This document shows positions 46,830 to 55,143 of a stretch of 64,000 nucleotides of DNA, in pieces; position 1 is the stretch's first letter; each line of letters opens with the position of its first letter. This stretch comes from Trebonia sp050013875. GTDB lineage: Bacteria > Actinomycetota > Actinomycetes > Streptosporangiales > Streptosporangiaceae. A model generated the notes under the pieces. That model was given only the letters and a program-made list of their open reading frames with translations. It made no database searches and was not told the origin of the DNA. Both the position numbers and the translations under genes were made by a program. The stretch covers positions 1-64,000 of the forward strand of contig JBEKEK010000007.1 in the NCBI GenBank assembly GCA_050013875.1. The letters run 5' to 3'.

Positions 46830-48806
46830 ATGGAGCTGACTGAGACGGGACGTCTGCTTTCCGGGCGCTACCGGCTCCGTAACGTCATCGGCCGAGGCGG
46901 GATGGGCGTGGTTTGGCAGGCCCGCGACGAGCTGCTCAAACGGGACGTCGCGGTAAAGGAACTCGTCTGGCCGCCGCATTTCACCGAGGCCGAGCAGGAG
47001 ACCGCCTGCCGCCGCGCTGTCAGGGAAGCCCAGATGGCCGGCCGCCTTACCCACCTGAACGTGGTCCGCATCTACGACATCCTTCAGGAAGACGGCCACC
47101 CGTGGATCATCATGGAGCTGGTCCCCTACCAATCGCTGCGCGACCTGGTGCGGGAGGAAGGGCCGCTTGCCCCGGCCACGGCCGCGAGGGTGGGCCTAGG
47201 CGTCCTCGCGGCGCTGCGCGCCGCGCACGCGGAAGGCGTGCTGCACCGGGACGTGAAGCCGGCGAACATCCTCGTTGGACAGGACGGGCGGGTGGTGCTG
47301 ACAGACTTCGGCATCGCCCGGGCCGTCGACAGCCCCACCCTCACCGCCACGGGCGCGCTCGTCGGATCGCCTTCGTACATCGCACCAGAGCGGGCCAGGG
47401 GCGGACCGTCGACCCCGGCCGGGGACCTGTGGGGGCTCGGCGCCGCACTGTACGCGGCGGTGGAGGGGCATCCGCCGTTTGAGCGGAACGCCCCGCTCGC
47501 GACTCTCACTTCCGTGGTCGTTGACGAGCCGCGGGAAGCCGTCCACGCGGGACCGCTGTGGCCGGTCATCAGCGGGCTGCTCCGCAAAGATCCGGACGAG
47601 CGGCTCGGCGCGGCGGAGACCGAGCTGATGCTTCGCCAGGTCGCTGACCCCGACGAGACGACGCCAGGTTCCAGGCCGGCCGCTCGGCGTGCCCGGCCGG
47701 CTCTCTGGCGCATCCGGCGGGCTTCCCGGCGCGTTCCTCCGGTTCTCCAGCCGGCCGCCGACACTGATCCGGCGGCCGGGCTGACGGGTACGGCGGCCAT
47801 GGCTGGGATGTCTGGGTCCGCGGAGCCGGCTGGCGAGGCGGCCGCCGTAGCAGCCGCTGCTCTGGACGCGTCCGTCGCGCCGCCGGAACCTGACCCGATT
47901 GCGCCCCCCGAACCTGATGCGGCCGCGCATCCGGAGCCTGTCGCGGTCGCCGCCCCCGGTCCGGTCGAGACACCCGACACCGCCTCGGACGCGGTGTCAT
48001 CGCTCTCCGGTCAGCCGCCCGCTGCCGCCGGTTCTTTCTCAGACCCCGCTTCCCGCCGTCCACGCCGGTATCGTCAGCCCGCGATCGCGGCAGTCGCGCT
48101 GGCCGCCGCCGCCGTGGGCGTCACCGCCGTGGCACTCGCCATGTCCGGTTCGCCTAGCCAGCCGGCCGCATCACCGGGCACCTCTGCGCCCGGTCATTCG
48201 ACGGTCCCCAGCACCGCGGCATCCGGCACCACGAAGTCATCGAACCCGCCCGCGTCGCCTAGTCTCCCGGCGTCGACCGGCTCGACCGGCTCGACCGGCT
48301 CGACCGGCTCGACCGGGCCGGCTGTCGGCGCCGGTAACGCCGGCAGCGCCGGGTACGCCGCGCTACCCGCCGGTTTCCACCGCTTCACTAACTCCACCGG
48401 CTTTTCGATCGGGGTCCCCGACGGCTGGCAGATCCAGCACGTCGGTCACTACGTCTACGTCACCGACCCGTCGAACGGCGGCATCTTCCTGCTCATCGAC
48501 CAGTCCGACACGCCGAATCCGGACCCGCTCCTCGACTGGGAGCAGCAGGCGGCCAACCGGGCGGGCACGTACCAGGACTACCACCTCATCCGCTTGGCGT
48601 CCGTGTACTACCCGCAGGCCGAGAAAGCGGCGGACTGGGAGTTCACCTACGTCAGGGACGGCATCCTCGTGCACATCCTGAACAGAAACGTGCTCGCGAA
48701 CGCGCACCACGCCTACGCGCTCTACTGGTCCGCGCCGGAGAGCGATTGGAGCGGGTACTACCGCTACTTCCAGGCCTTCGCGGGCACGTTCCGCCCCGCC
48801 CGGTGA
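46830..48806 (+). CDS. Membrane Ser/Thr protein kinase (Hanks type) with extracytoplasmic sensor domain
   Basis: 658 aa. The kinase domain covers residues 1-265: glycine loop IGRGGMGVVWQARD, Lys in DVAVKEL, catalytic loop HRDVKPANIL (about 140), DFGIARA (about 159), activation segment TGALVGSPSYIAPERARG. A Pro/Ala/Glu-rich juxtamembrane part (270-410) precedes one transmembrane helix (IAAVALAAAAVGVTAVALAM, about 412-431). An extracellular Ser/Thr/Pro linker with five TGS-like units leads to a C-terminal domain of about 140 residues (FHRFTNSTGFSIGVPDGW to YYRYFQAFAGTFRP) of the type found at the ends of actinobacterial kinases. It senses something outside and phosphorylates cytoplasmic targets. 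Confidence 0.93.
   Translation: MELTETGRLLSGRYRLRNVIGRGGMGVVWQARDELLKRDVAVKELVWPPHFTEAEQETACRRAVREAQMAGRLTHLNVVRIYDILQEDGHPWIIMELVPYQSLRDLVREEGPLAPATAARVGLGVLAALRAAHAEGVLHRDVKPANILVGQDGRVVLTDFGIARAVDSPTLTATGALVGSPSYIAPERARGGPSTPAGDLWGLGAALYAAVEGHPPFERNAPLATLTSVVVDEPREAVHAGPLWPVISGLLRKDPDERLGAAETELMLRQVADPDETTPGSRPAARRARPALWRIRRASRRVPPVLQPAADTDPAAGLTGTAAMAGMSGSAEPAGEAAAVAAAALDASVAPPEPDPIAPPEPDAAAHPEPVAVAAPGPVETPDTASDAVSSLSGQPPAAAGSFSDPASRRPRRYRQPAIAAVALAAAAVGVTAVALAMSGSPSQPAASPGTSAPGHSTVPSTAASGTTKSSNPPASPSLPASTGSTGSTGSTGSTGPAVGAGNAGSAGYAALPAGFHRFTNSTGFSIGVPDGWQIQHVGHYVYVTDPSNGGIFLLIDQSDTPNPDPLLDWEQQAANRAGTYQDYHLIRLASVYYPQAEKAADWEFTYVRDGILVHILNRNVLANAHHAYALYWSAPESDWSGYYRYFQAFAGTFRPAR
48273..48317 (+). 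repeat. 9-bp tandem repeat in the kinase linker
   Basis: TCGACCGGC repeats four times exactly from 48273 to 48308, with a fifth unit differing in the last base (48309-48317). It codes for Ser-Thr-Gly units in the extracellular linker. Since the unit is a multiple of three, copy changes only alter linker length. Confidence 0.8.
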
Positions 48807-48812
48807 CCAGGC

Positions 48813-49454
48813 CTATGGCTCCCACGCCCCCGCGAGGTGCACGGTAAGCAGGGCGATCACCAGGCCGGCCAGCAGCGAGGCGATGAGCAGGGCCAGCCGG
48901 GTGCCACGGCCGCTGAGAACTTCCACCGCCCGCCGGGCAGGCCGCCCGGCGGCCGCGTCCGCGCCGGCATCCCGTTGCGGGAGGGAGCTGCCGCGAGCCT
49001 CGGCCGCGAGCAGCCTCGGCAAACGCCACACGTAGGCGAGCACGTGGATGACGATGAAGAAGGCCCAGGCGATGAACGAGATCCTGTGCACCATGAGCCA
49101 TCCGCTTGGCGGCCCGTAGCCGTAGCCGGGGCCGGTGACCGCCAGCATGATGCCGGAGCCGAAGACGCACGCCGTGAGCAGCACGATGATCGGCCCGATG
49201 GCCCGCAGCAACGGCGCGGGGGGTCCCTTGCGCCGGTAAGGTGCGCTCCCGGTGTAGTAGCGGGCGAAACGGTAGATGACCGCGGCGGCCTTGAGGGTGA
49301 CCGGCCCGAGTAGCAGCATGCCGAGGAAGACGTGCAGGGTGAGCAGGCGGCCGATCCGGAAGATCGTGTAGCACTCGACGGCCAGCAGGATGAGCAGCAC
49401 CGCTCCCGTCATCGCGGTCAGCCGCTCGTTGCCCTCGGCCCCGTCCCGGCTCAC
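48813..49454 (-). CDS. Cytochrome-b-like four-helix membrane protein
   Basis: 213 aa from GTG 49452-49454, which overlaps the TAG of the upstream permease remnant by one base. Hydrophobic segments: AVLLILLAVECYTIF, LLTLHVFLGMLLLGPV, AIGPIIVLLTACVFGSGIML, WLMVHRISFIAWAFFIVIHVLAYVW and LALLIASLLAGLVIALLTVHLAG. His residues inside helices 2, 4 and 5 (LHVF, VHRI, IHVL) could bind heme, as in DUF4405/cytochrome b561-like proteins. The C-terminal third is a basic loop plus one more helix. It may be an electron-transfer protein of the membrane; no partner is adjacent. Confidence 0.75.
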   Translation of the reverse strand: MSRDGAEGNERLTAMTGAVLLILLAVECYTIFRIGRLLTLHVFLGMLLLGPVTLKAAAVIYRFARYYTGSAPYRRKGPPAPLLRAIGPIIVLLTACVFGSGIMLAVTGPGYGYGPPSGWLMVHRISFIAWAFFIVIHVLAYVWRLPRLLAAEARGSSLPQRDAGADAAAGRPARRAVEVLSGRGTRLALLIASLLAGLVIALLTVHLAGAWEP

Positions 49455-50176
49455 TAGGCATCCCGCCTGCGGACGACGGCGAACGTGACCGCGATAAGCG
49501 CCGCGGCAAGCAGCACGTAGATCCCGGTCTCGATGCCCTGGAACGGCCAGTAGCGGCTGGCGGGCTGATAGGTGGCGAACCCGCGCCAGCCGTGCGCTTG
49601 CATGCACGAAAACGCGGCGTTCAGCGAAGGGTTGGACTTCCCGCTCGAGGTTACCGGAAGCAGTTTCTGGCAGGAGGCCGGAAGCGCGGGATAGAGCGAG
49701 CCCCAGCCGATCGGCACCACGACCCCGGTCTTGCTGACGGCGCCCTGGGCGAGCACCCAGGCCTGCCCCCGCGGCGTGAAGGAGCCCGTCACGTTGTAGT
49801 AGGTCGTGACCGCCGCCAGGTAGTGCTGCCGGGCGAAACCGGCGATCACCAGGCGCAGCGCGATGAAACCGCCGAGCACGACCGCGATCGCGGGGAGGGT
49901 GCGGCGCGCTATGGTGCCCGCGGCGATGCCGAGCGCCATCGCGAACACCGCGTACCCGATGGGGACGATGCCCTGCGTGTCGAACTGACCGGGCGCGAAC
50001 GCGCCGGCCGTCTGCGCGTTGTTCGGCCCGGACCACCAGGTGGCCAGGGCAGCGGTCGCGCCGCCGCAGGCGGCGGCGGCGAGCAGCAGCCACCCCGCCT
50101 TGGCGGCCAGCCAGCGCGTCCGGGTGACGCTCTGCGTCCATGCGAAATCGCTGGTGCCGGCCTCGAGTTCGTGCGT
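49454..50176 (-). pseudogene. ABC transporter permease, 5'-truncated
   Basis: The recognisable part begins HELEAGTSDFAWTQSVTRTRW at about 50173 (minus). This block is typical of the middle of ABC-2-like permeases of actinobacteria (RELEAGTHRLAWTQSVTRTRW). Four hydrophobic segments follow (LLLAAAACGGATAALATWW, GIVPIGYAVFAMALGIAAG, LPAIAVVLGGFIALRLVIAG, TGIYVLLAAALIAVTFAVV). The N-terminal 100 or so residues with the first helices are gone; upstream sequence is the antisense of an esterase remnant. No ATPase gene is nearby. The stop overlaps the cytochrome-like gene. Confidence 0.7.
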
Positions 50177-50568
50177 ACGTCGTCGGCCAGGGCGGCGGCT
50201 CGCTTGACGGCGTGCGCGGCGCGGGGCTGCTGTCCGGCTTTTACGCGGTCCCCGACGGCGGCGAGCGCGGCGAGATCGAGACCCCGTACTACGGAGACCT
50301 CCCGTCATCCACCGTCTCCACCCTCAGGGGCCTGCTCGACGCCGAGATCCCGCTGATCTTCGCCGTCGCGCAGCGCGACCTGCCGGCTAGCCACGCGCAG
50401 CTGGCGCGGCTGACCGCCGCCTGGTACGCGCGGCACGCCGCGGTGCCGCAGGTGGTCTGGTCGGACGGGCACAACCACATCTCGCAGATCGGGTCGATCG
50501 GCGTGGACGACCTCGCGCTCGGCGCCCAGCTCGGCCGCTTCGTCAACCGGGTAACCGCGCAGCCCTAA
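50176..50568 (+). pseudogene. Alpha/beta-hydrolase (esterase) C-terminal remnant
   Basis: About 130 codons of the C-terminal half of a carboxylesterase-like hydrolase: VRGAGLLSGFYAVPDGGERG, IETPYYGDLPS, LLDAEIPLIFAVAQRDLPASHAQLARL and QVVWSDGHNHISQIGSIGVDD, which carries the catalytic His. No start codon with ribosome site precedes it; the frame enters from the antisense of the permease remnant at about 50176. The nucleophile region is lost. Confidence 0.7.
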
Positions 50569-50752
50569 AGGCCAAAGTCAACATCACCAGGATGAGTAAC
50601 GAGCGCGTGTCGCTGCCCGTCCGCAATCCTTACCCGGGCAAGGTGGAATACAGCGGCCGGGTGCGGTGCCTGGCAGGGAATCCGCCGACGGTGAATGTGG
50701 TTGAACCGTCAGGTAAATTAGCGATACCCCACCCCTGCCTTGGAGGTTACGC

Positions 50753-51325
50753 GTGGCTAAGCCCGTGCTGCGGATCATCATTGGCTCTACCCGGCCGGGC
50801 CGGGTCGGGTCGGCTGTCGCCGAGTGGATCACCGAGCGTGCGCGCGAGCACGGGGGCTTCGATGTCGAGGTCACCGACCTGGCCGAGCTGAACCTCCCGA
50901 TGTACGACGAGCCCAACCACCCGCGCCTGCGGAAGTACGTCAACCAGCACACTAAGGACTGGTCGGAGCTGGTGGGGGCGTCGGACGCGTTCATCTTCGT
51001 GACGCCCGAGTACAACTACTCGTTCAACGCGGCGACCAAGAACGCGATCGACTACCTGTTCCACGAGTGGCAGCACAAGGTGGCTGGCATCGTCAGCTAC
51101 GGCGGCGTCGCGGCGGGCACCCGGGCCACCCAGATGCTCAAGCAGGTCCTCACCACGCTGAAGATCATGCCGGTGCCCGAGGCGGTCAACATCCCGTTCG
51201 TCGCCCAGCACCTCGACGAGGACAAGCGCCTCAAGCCGACCGAGGAGATGGAGCAGTCAGCGACGGCGATGCTCGACGAGATCCTGAAGTGGACGCAGGC
51301 GCTCCAGCCGATCCGCGCCAGGTAA
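50753..51325 (+). CDS. NADPH-dependent FMN reductase family protein
   Basis: 190 aa, GTG start with TTGGAGGT 6-13 bases upstream. Flavodoxin-like fold with the FMN phosphate loop IIIGSTRPGRVGSAVAEW, DLAELNLPMYDEPNHPRL, and VTPEYNYSFNAATKNAIDYLF (PEYNxS motif that contacts FMN), then KVAGIVSYGGVAAGTRATQML. Such enzymes reduce FMN, quinones or azo dyes with NAD(P)H. The gene is isolated from the flavin-using genes downstream by a hairpin but could supply reduced FMN to the monooxygenase encoded 4 kb away. Confidence 0.93.
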   Translation: MAKPVLRIIIGSTRPGRVGSAVAEWITERAREHGGFDVEVTDLAELNLPMYDEPNHPRLRKYVNQHTKDWSELVGASDAFIFVTPEYNYSFNAATKNAIDYLFHEWQHKVAGIVSYGGVAAGTRATQMLKQVLTTLKIMPVPEAVNIPFVAQHLDEDKRLKPTEEMEQSATAMLDEILKWTQALQPIRAR

Positions 51326-51339
51326 TCGCCGGCACTGCG

Positions 51340-51370
51340 GGGCACGGTCATCCTGACCGGATCCGTGCCC
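51340..51370 (+). terminator. Hairpin after the FMN reductase gene
   Basis: GGGCACGG (51340-51347) and CCGTGCCC (51363-51370) are exact complements; inside, GGTCA and TGACC can pair around TCC. It lies 14 bases beyond the stop, as expected of an intrinsic terminator. Confidence 0.65.
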
Positions 51371-51549
51371 TAACCCCATGTGTTACCGTTTGTAGTCATC
51401 ATGGTACATAGAGTATTATCGCTTTAAGCATCCGTCAAATCACTCCATGTGATGACATTGGCCCCTCAGCTCTCCCACAAGTTGAACCTCCGAGAAATTG
51501 GCGTGATCACTTCATGACGGGCGGAAATGGCGCCGGGATAATCACCGCC

Positions 51550-52425
51550 ATGGACATCGACAATCTGGTCGCGATCGACGTGCACACGCATGTGCACCGG
51601 TCGGTCAACGCGCCGCAGGCCAAGCCGGACGATAACGAGCACCTGGCCGCGATGGCCGCCTACTTCAAGACCGCGGCGGCCGCATTCACCGTCGATGACC
51701 TGGCCGCCTACTACCGCGAGCGGAAGATGGCGGCGGTGGCGTTCACCATCGACCAGCAGGACGCCCCCGAGGACCCCACCCGGGCCACCCCCGAGGAGAT
51801 CGCCGAACGGGCCCGTGACCACACCGACGTGATCATCCCGTTCGGCTCGGTCGACCCGAATCGCGGGGCCGAGGCGGTCCGCATGGCCAAGCGCCAGATC
51901 GAGGAGTACGGCGTCAAGGGGTTCAAGTTCCATCCGAGCTCGCAGGCGTTTCTCCCCAACGACCGGCTGGCCTACCCGGTGTATGAGGTGATCGAGGCGG
52001 CGGGGCTGCCGGCCCTGTTCCACACCGGCCAGACCGGCGTCGGTGCAGGCACGCGGGGCGGCGGCGGCATCAGGCTGGCCTACTCCAACCCGATCCACCT
52101 CGACGACGTGGCGGTCGACTTCCCCGACATGCCGATCATCTTGGCGCACCCGTCCTTCCCCTGGCAGGAGGAGGCGCTCTCCGTCGCCACCCACAAGCCC
52201 CAGGTCTACATCGACCTCTCCGGCTGGTCACCCAAGTACTTCGCCCCGATCCTCATCCAGTACGCGAACACGCTGCTCAAGGAGAAGGTTCTGTTCGGCA
52301 CGGACTTTCCCATCCTCACCCCGGAGCGCTGGATGGCCGACTTCGAGAAGATCGCGATCCGCGACGAGGTCAAGCCGGGCATCTTCAAGAACAACGCCGC
52401 CCGGCTGCTGGGCCTCGGGGGTTAG
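51550..52425 (+). CDS. Amidohydrolase (PF04909 type)
   Basis: 291 aa from ATG 51550. GATAAT lies 7 bases before this codon (leaderless-type start), and the typical N terminus IDNLVAIDVHTHVHRS begins here; ATG 51514 is an alternative. TIM-barrel metal-site motifs are DVHTHVH, GVKGFKFHPSSQAFLPND, ALFHTGQTGVG, IILAHPSFPWQEEAL and VLFGTDFPILTPERWM, with the final catalytic Asp. Members include decarboxylases and C-C hydrolases acting on aromatic-ring or beta-keto acid intermediates. It converges on the CoA-transferase gene with a 4-base overlap and may belong to the same pathway. Confidence 0.9.
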   Translation: MDIDNLVAIDVHTHVHRSVNAPQAKPDDNEHLAAMAAYFKTAAAAFTVDDLAAYYRERKMAAVAFTIDQQDAPEDPTRATPEEIAERARDHTDVIIPFGSVDPNRGAEAVRMAKRQIEEYGVKGFKFHPSSQAFLPNDRLAYPVYEVIEAAGLPALFHTGQTGVGAGTRGGGGIRLAYSNPIHLDDVAVDFPDMPIILAHPSFPWQEEALSVATHKPQVYIDLSGWSPKYFAPILIQYANTLLKEKVLFGTDFPILTPERWMADFEKIAIRDEVKPGIFKNNAARLLGLGG

Positions 52426-53966
52426 ATCCAGCACTCCTGCATCACGCGCACCTGGTCGGCGACGTCAACCCGCATCCCGGTCAGCGACAGCACCTCATCG
52501 ACCGTGAACCCGGCCGCGATCTCCTCCAGGGTGAAGCGGTCCTGCCGCGAACTCCGCCGCAGCAGCGCCAGGTCGGTGATGATCGCGTCCACGCACCCGG
52601 GTGCCGTCAGCGGCAAATCGCACTTCTCCACCAGCTTGGGCCGGCCCTTCGAGTCGGTGTGCTCGAGCATCGCGAACACCTGCCGGGCGCCGGCCGCGAG
52701 GTCCATCGCGCCGCCGATGCCGCCGCCGATCATGCCCGGTGCCGACCAGTTGGCCAGGTCGCCATTGCCGCCGACCTGGTAGGTCCCGAGCACCACAGCG
52801 AACAGCCGGCCGCCGCGGGCGATCTCGAACGAGGTGACCGAGTCGAAAAACGACGCCCCCGCGCGCACGGTGACGAAGAATCCGCTGGCGTCGTGCAGAT
52901 CCGGATCAAAGTCGTCCCCCCGCACGAACTCCCCGTAGTTCAGCATCCCGTTCTCGCTGTGCAGGATGACCGGCCGCCCGGAGATGAAGTTCGCCACCTG
53001 CGTCGGCAGCCCCGCCCCCAGGTTCACCACCGCGCCGTCCGGCATCAGCGCCGCGACCCGCCGTCCGACCCCCTCGCGGGTAAGCCCGGGCTTGCCCAGG
53101 TACAGCCGCGCTGAGTCGGCCGGCCGGCTCACCCGCATCGGCAGGTTCTTCACGTCCATCCGCACCGTCACCGGCACCACCCGCGTCACGAACACCCCGG
53201 GAAGATCGACGTCCTCCGGGGCGATGGAACCGGTCGGGACGATCTCCTCGGCCTCCACGATCGTCACCCGCGCCGCCTTGGCGAACGAGGAGTTGAAGTT
53301 CTGCGACCCACCGCGGAACACCAGGTTCCCCATCTGGTCCGCCTTGGCCGCCCTGATCAGCGCGAAGTCGGTGGTGATGGCGCGCTCGAGGACGTACGGC
53401 TTCCCTTCGAAGTACCTGATGTCCTTGCCCTCGGCGATCTGGGACCCGTAACCGGTCGGCGTGTAGAACGCGGGGATGCCAGCCCCGCCGGCTCGCATGC
53501 GCTCGACCAGCGTGCCCTGCGGGACCATCTCAAGTGTCAGCTCGCCCGCCTCGATCTGCTTCTCCGCCTCGGATACCACCCCGGGCCGCGCGGAGAAGCA
53601 GGTGACCAGGCGCGCGATCTGGTGGTTATCGGCGAGCATGTGCGCGGTCGGGAAGCCCGGCTGGCCGAGCCCGTTGCAGTACACGGTCAGCCCGCCGGGC
53701 CCGGCATCGCGCAGCGCGGTGATGAGCGTCGACGGGTAGCGGTGCGAGACCCCGAATCCGGCCACGCCCACGCTCGCGCCATCACCGATGTCGGAGACGG
53801 CCTCGGCCGCGGACATCACCTTGTTTTCCCCGCTCGCCGCCGGGCGCTTATAGCCCCTGCTTTCTCCCTCGTCGCTCGGTCGCTGCGCTCCCTCCCTCCT
53901 CGGTCCGAAAGCAGGGGCGCGCCCTTCGGCTCGCGGGGGGCTTTCCCCGCTCCCCGGGTTGCTCAT
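52422..53966 (-). CDS. Fused two-subunit CoA-transferase (3-oxoacid/glutaconate type)
   Basis: 514 aa, alpha and beta parts in one chain. The alpha part starts NKVMSAAEAVSDIGDGASVGVAGFG and contains the glycine-rich CoA site and TPTGYGSQIAEGKDIRYFEGKPYVLERAITTDFALIRAAKADQMGN. The beta part contains VVNLGAGLPTQVANFISG and the segment LHSENGML with the catalytic Glu (SENG motif), then GGNGDLANWSAPGMIGGGIGGAMDLA. The true start may be ATG 53814-53816 or the GTG before it, since the 50 codons upstream are Pro/Arg-rich and include a stem-loop; ATG 53964-53966 has GAAAGG ahead. It transfers CoA between a succinyl- or acyl-CoA and a keto or carboxylic acid. Confidence 0.88.
   Translation of the reverse strand: MSNPGSGESPPRAEGRAPAFGPRREGAQRPSDEGESRGYKRPAASGENKVMSAAEAVSDIGDGASVGVAGFGVSHRYPSTLITALRDAGPGGLTVYCNGLGQPGFPTAHMLADNHQIARLVTCFSARPGVVSEAEKQIEAGELTLEMVPQGTLVERMRAGGAGIPAFYTPTGYGSQIAEGKDIRYFEGKPYVLERAITTDFALIRAAKADQMGNLVFRGGSQNFNSSFAKAARVTIVEAEEIVPTGSIAPEDVDLPGVFVTRVVPVTVRMDVKNLPMRVSRPADSARLYLGKPGLTREGVGRRVAALMPDGAVVNLGAGLPTQVANFISGRPVILHSENGMLNYGEFVRGDDFDPDLHDASGFFVTVRAGASFFDSVTSFEIARGGRLFAVVLGTYQVGGNGDLANWSAPGMIGGGIGGAMDLAAGARQVFAMLEHTDSKGRPKLVEKCDLPLTAPGCVDAIITDLALLRRSSRQDRFTLEEIAAGFTVDEVLSLTGMRVDVADQVRVMQECWI
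53853..53918. repeat. 12-bp inverted repeat within the N-terminal coding extension
   Basis: GCCCCTGCTTTC (53853-53864) and GAAAGCAGGGGC (53907-53918) are exact complements around 42 bases of CTC/GTCG-rich low-complexity sequence. It lies in the 5' part of the CoA-transferase reading frame and looks like an inserted palindromic element or a leader structure. Confidence 0.65.
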
Positions 53967-54003
53967 GTGTCAGGCCTTTCTGCTCTGCTTGATGTGGGGA
54001 GCC

Positions 54004-55113
54004 CTAGCCCCAGACCTCGCGGGCGGTCTCGGTCAGGAGCTCGAGCTTGGCCCGCTCCTGGTCGATGGTCAGCGCGTTGCCCTCGACGGTGGAGGCGAAC
54101 CCGCACTGCCCCGAGATGCAGAGCCGGTCCAGGTCCACGTACTTGGCGGCCTCGTCGATCCGCCGTTTGAGCGTGTCCTTGGACTCAAGTTCCGGTGTCT
54201 TGGTGGTCATCAGCCCGAGCACCACGACCTGGCCGTCGGGCACGAAGCGGAGCGGCTCGAACGTGCCCGACCGCTCGTCGTCGTACTCAAGGAAGAGCCC
54301 GTCCACCTTGAGCTCGCCGAACACGTCCTCGGCGACGAAGTCGTAGCCGCCGGAGGAGAACCAGGCCGACTGGTAGTTGCCGCGGCACATGTGAATGGTG
54401 ACCGTCATGTCGGCGGGCTTGGCCGCCAGCGCCGCGTTGATCACCCCGACGTTGAGCAGGTGCTGCCGGTCCGGGTCGAGCCCGCCGGCCGACGCGTTCG
54501 CCCGCCAGACCGGGTCGTTCAGGAACGCGAAGATCGTGTCGTCGAACTGCAGGTACCGGCAGCCGAGCTCGTACAGCCCGGCGACCTCGGCCGCGTAGAC
54601 GGCGGCGATGTCCGCGCGGTACTCGTCGGGGTCGGTGTAGGGGGACCTGGACAGATCGGCCCGGAAGTGCGCCATGCTCGGCGACGGCACGGTCAGCTTC
54701 GGCAGTGCGGTGCTGACGGCCGCGGCCAGGAAGCTGAAGTGGTCGCCGAAGATCGGCGTCTCCAGGTGGACCCGGCTGGTGACCTCGGTGGCGTTCGGCG
54801 TCCAGGTGATCTGCCCGTCCTTGCGGTACACCGGCAGCGGCGCGCCGAGCCTGCCCCGCCGGATCCCGGGGATGGCGTAGAGGAAGTCGGAGTGCCACTG
54901 CTCCCGGCGGAACTCCCCGTCGGTCGCCGACTGCAGCCCGACGTTCTCCTGCAGCCTGACCGCGTCCGCGATCGCGGTGTCCTCGACCGCGGCCAGCCGC
55001 GCCGCGTCGATCCGGCCGGCCGCCAATTCGTCCCTGGCGGCCAGCAACTCCGGCGGCCGCAGGAGCGAGCCGACATGGTCGGCGCGGAACGGCGGTGTGG
55101 CGCGTCGTGTCAT
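54004..55113 (-). CDS. Cobalamin-independent methionine synthase II-like (MetE C-terminal fold) protein
   Basis: 369 aa, a stand-alone MetE-type barrel: FRADHVGSLLRPPELL at the start, then SATDGEFRREQWHSDFL, YLQFDDTIFAF, VTIHMCRGNYQSAW (zinc His and Cys), LFLEYDD and RLCISGQCGFASTVEGN (second zinc Cys). All three expected zinc ligand positions appear. The set includes true methyltransferases and alkyl-thiol transferases/lyases such as the epoxyalkane:coenzyme M enzyme; without the MetE N-terminal half a housekeeping role is unlikely. A GCAGGAGAG site precedes the ATG. It lies between the monooxygenase (30-base gap) and CoA-transferase (37-base gap) genes in one operon. Confidence 0.88.
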   Translation of the reverse strand: MTRRATPPFRADHVGSLLRPPELLAARDELAAGRIDAARLAAVEDTAIADAVRLQENVGLQSATDGEFRREQWHSDFLYAIPGIRRGRLGAPLPVYRKDGQITWTPNATEVTSRVHLETPIFGDHFSFLAAAVSTALPKLTVPSPSMAHFRADLSRSPYTDPDEYRADIAAVYAAEVAGLYELGCRYLQFDDTIFAFLNDPVWRANASAGGLDPDRQHLLNVGVINAALAAKPADMTVTIHMCRGNYQSAWFSSGGYDFVAEDVFGELKVDGLFLEYDDERSGTFEPLRFVPDGQVVVLGLMTTKTPELESKDTLKRRIDEAAKYVDLDRLCISGQCGFASTVEGNALTIDQERAKLELLTETAREVWG

Positions 55114-55143
55114 CTAGCTCTCCTGCGTTGCGGATGTGCTGTC

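Noticed and set aside
48274..48317. Short tandem repeats considered as a CRISPR array
   Set aside because: The unit is 9 bp with no spacers and lies in frame within a kinase gene.
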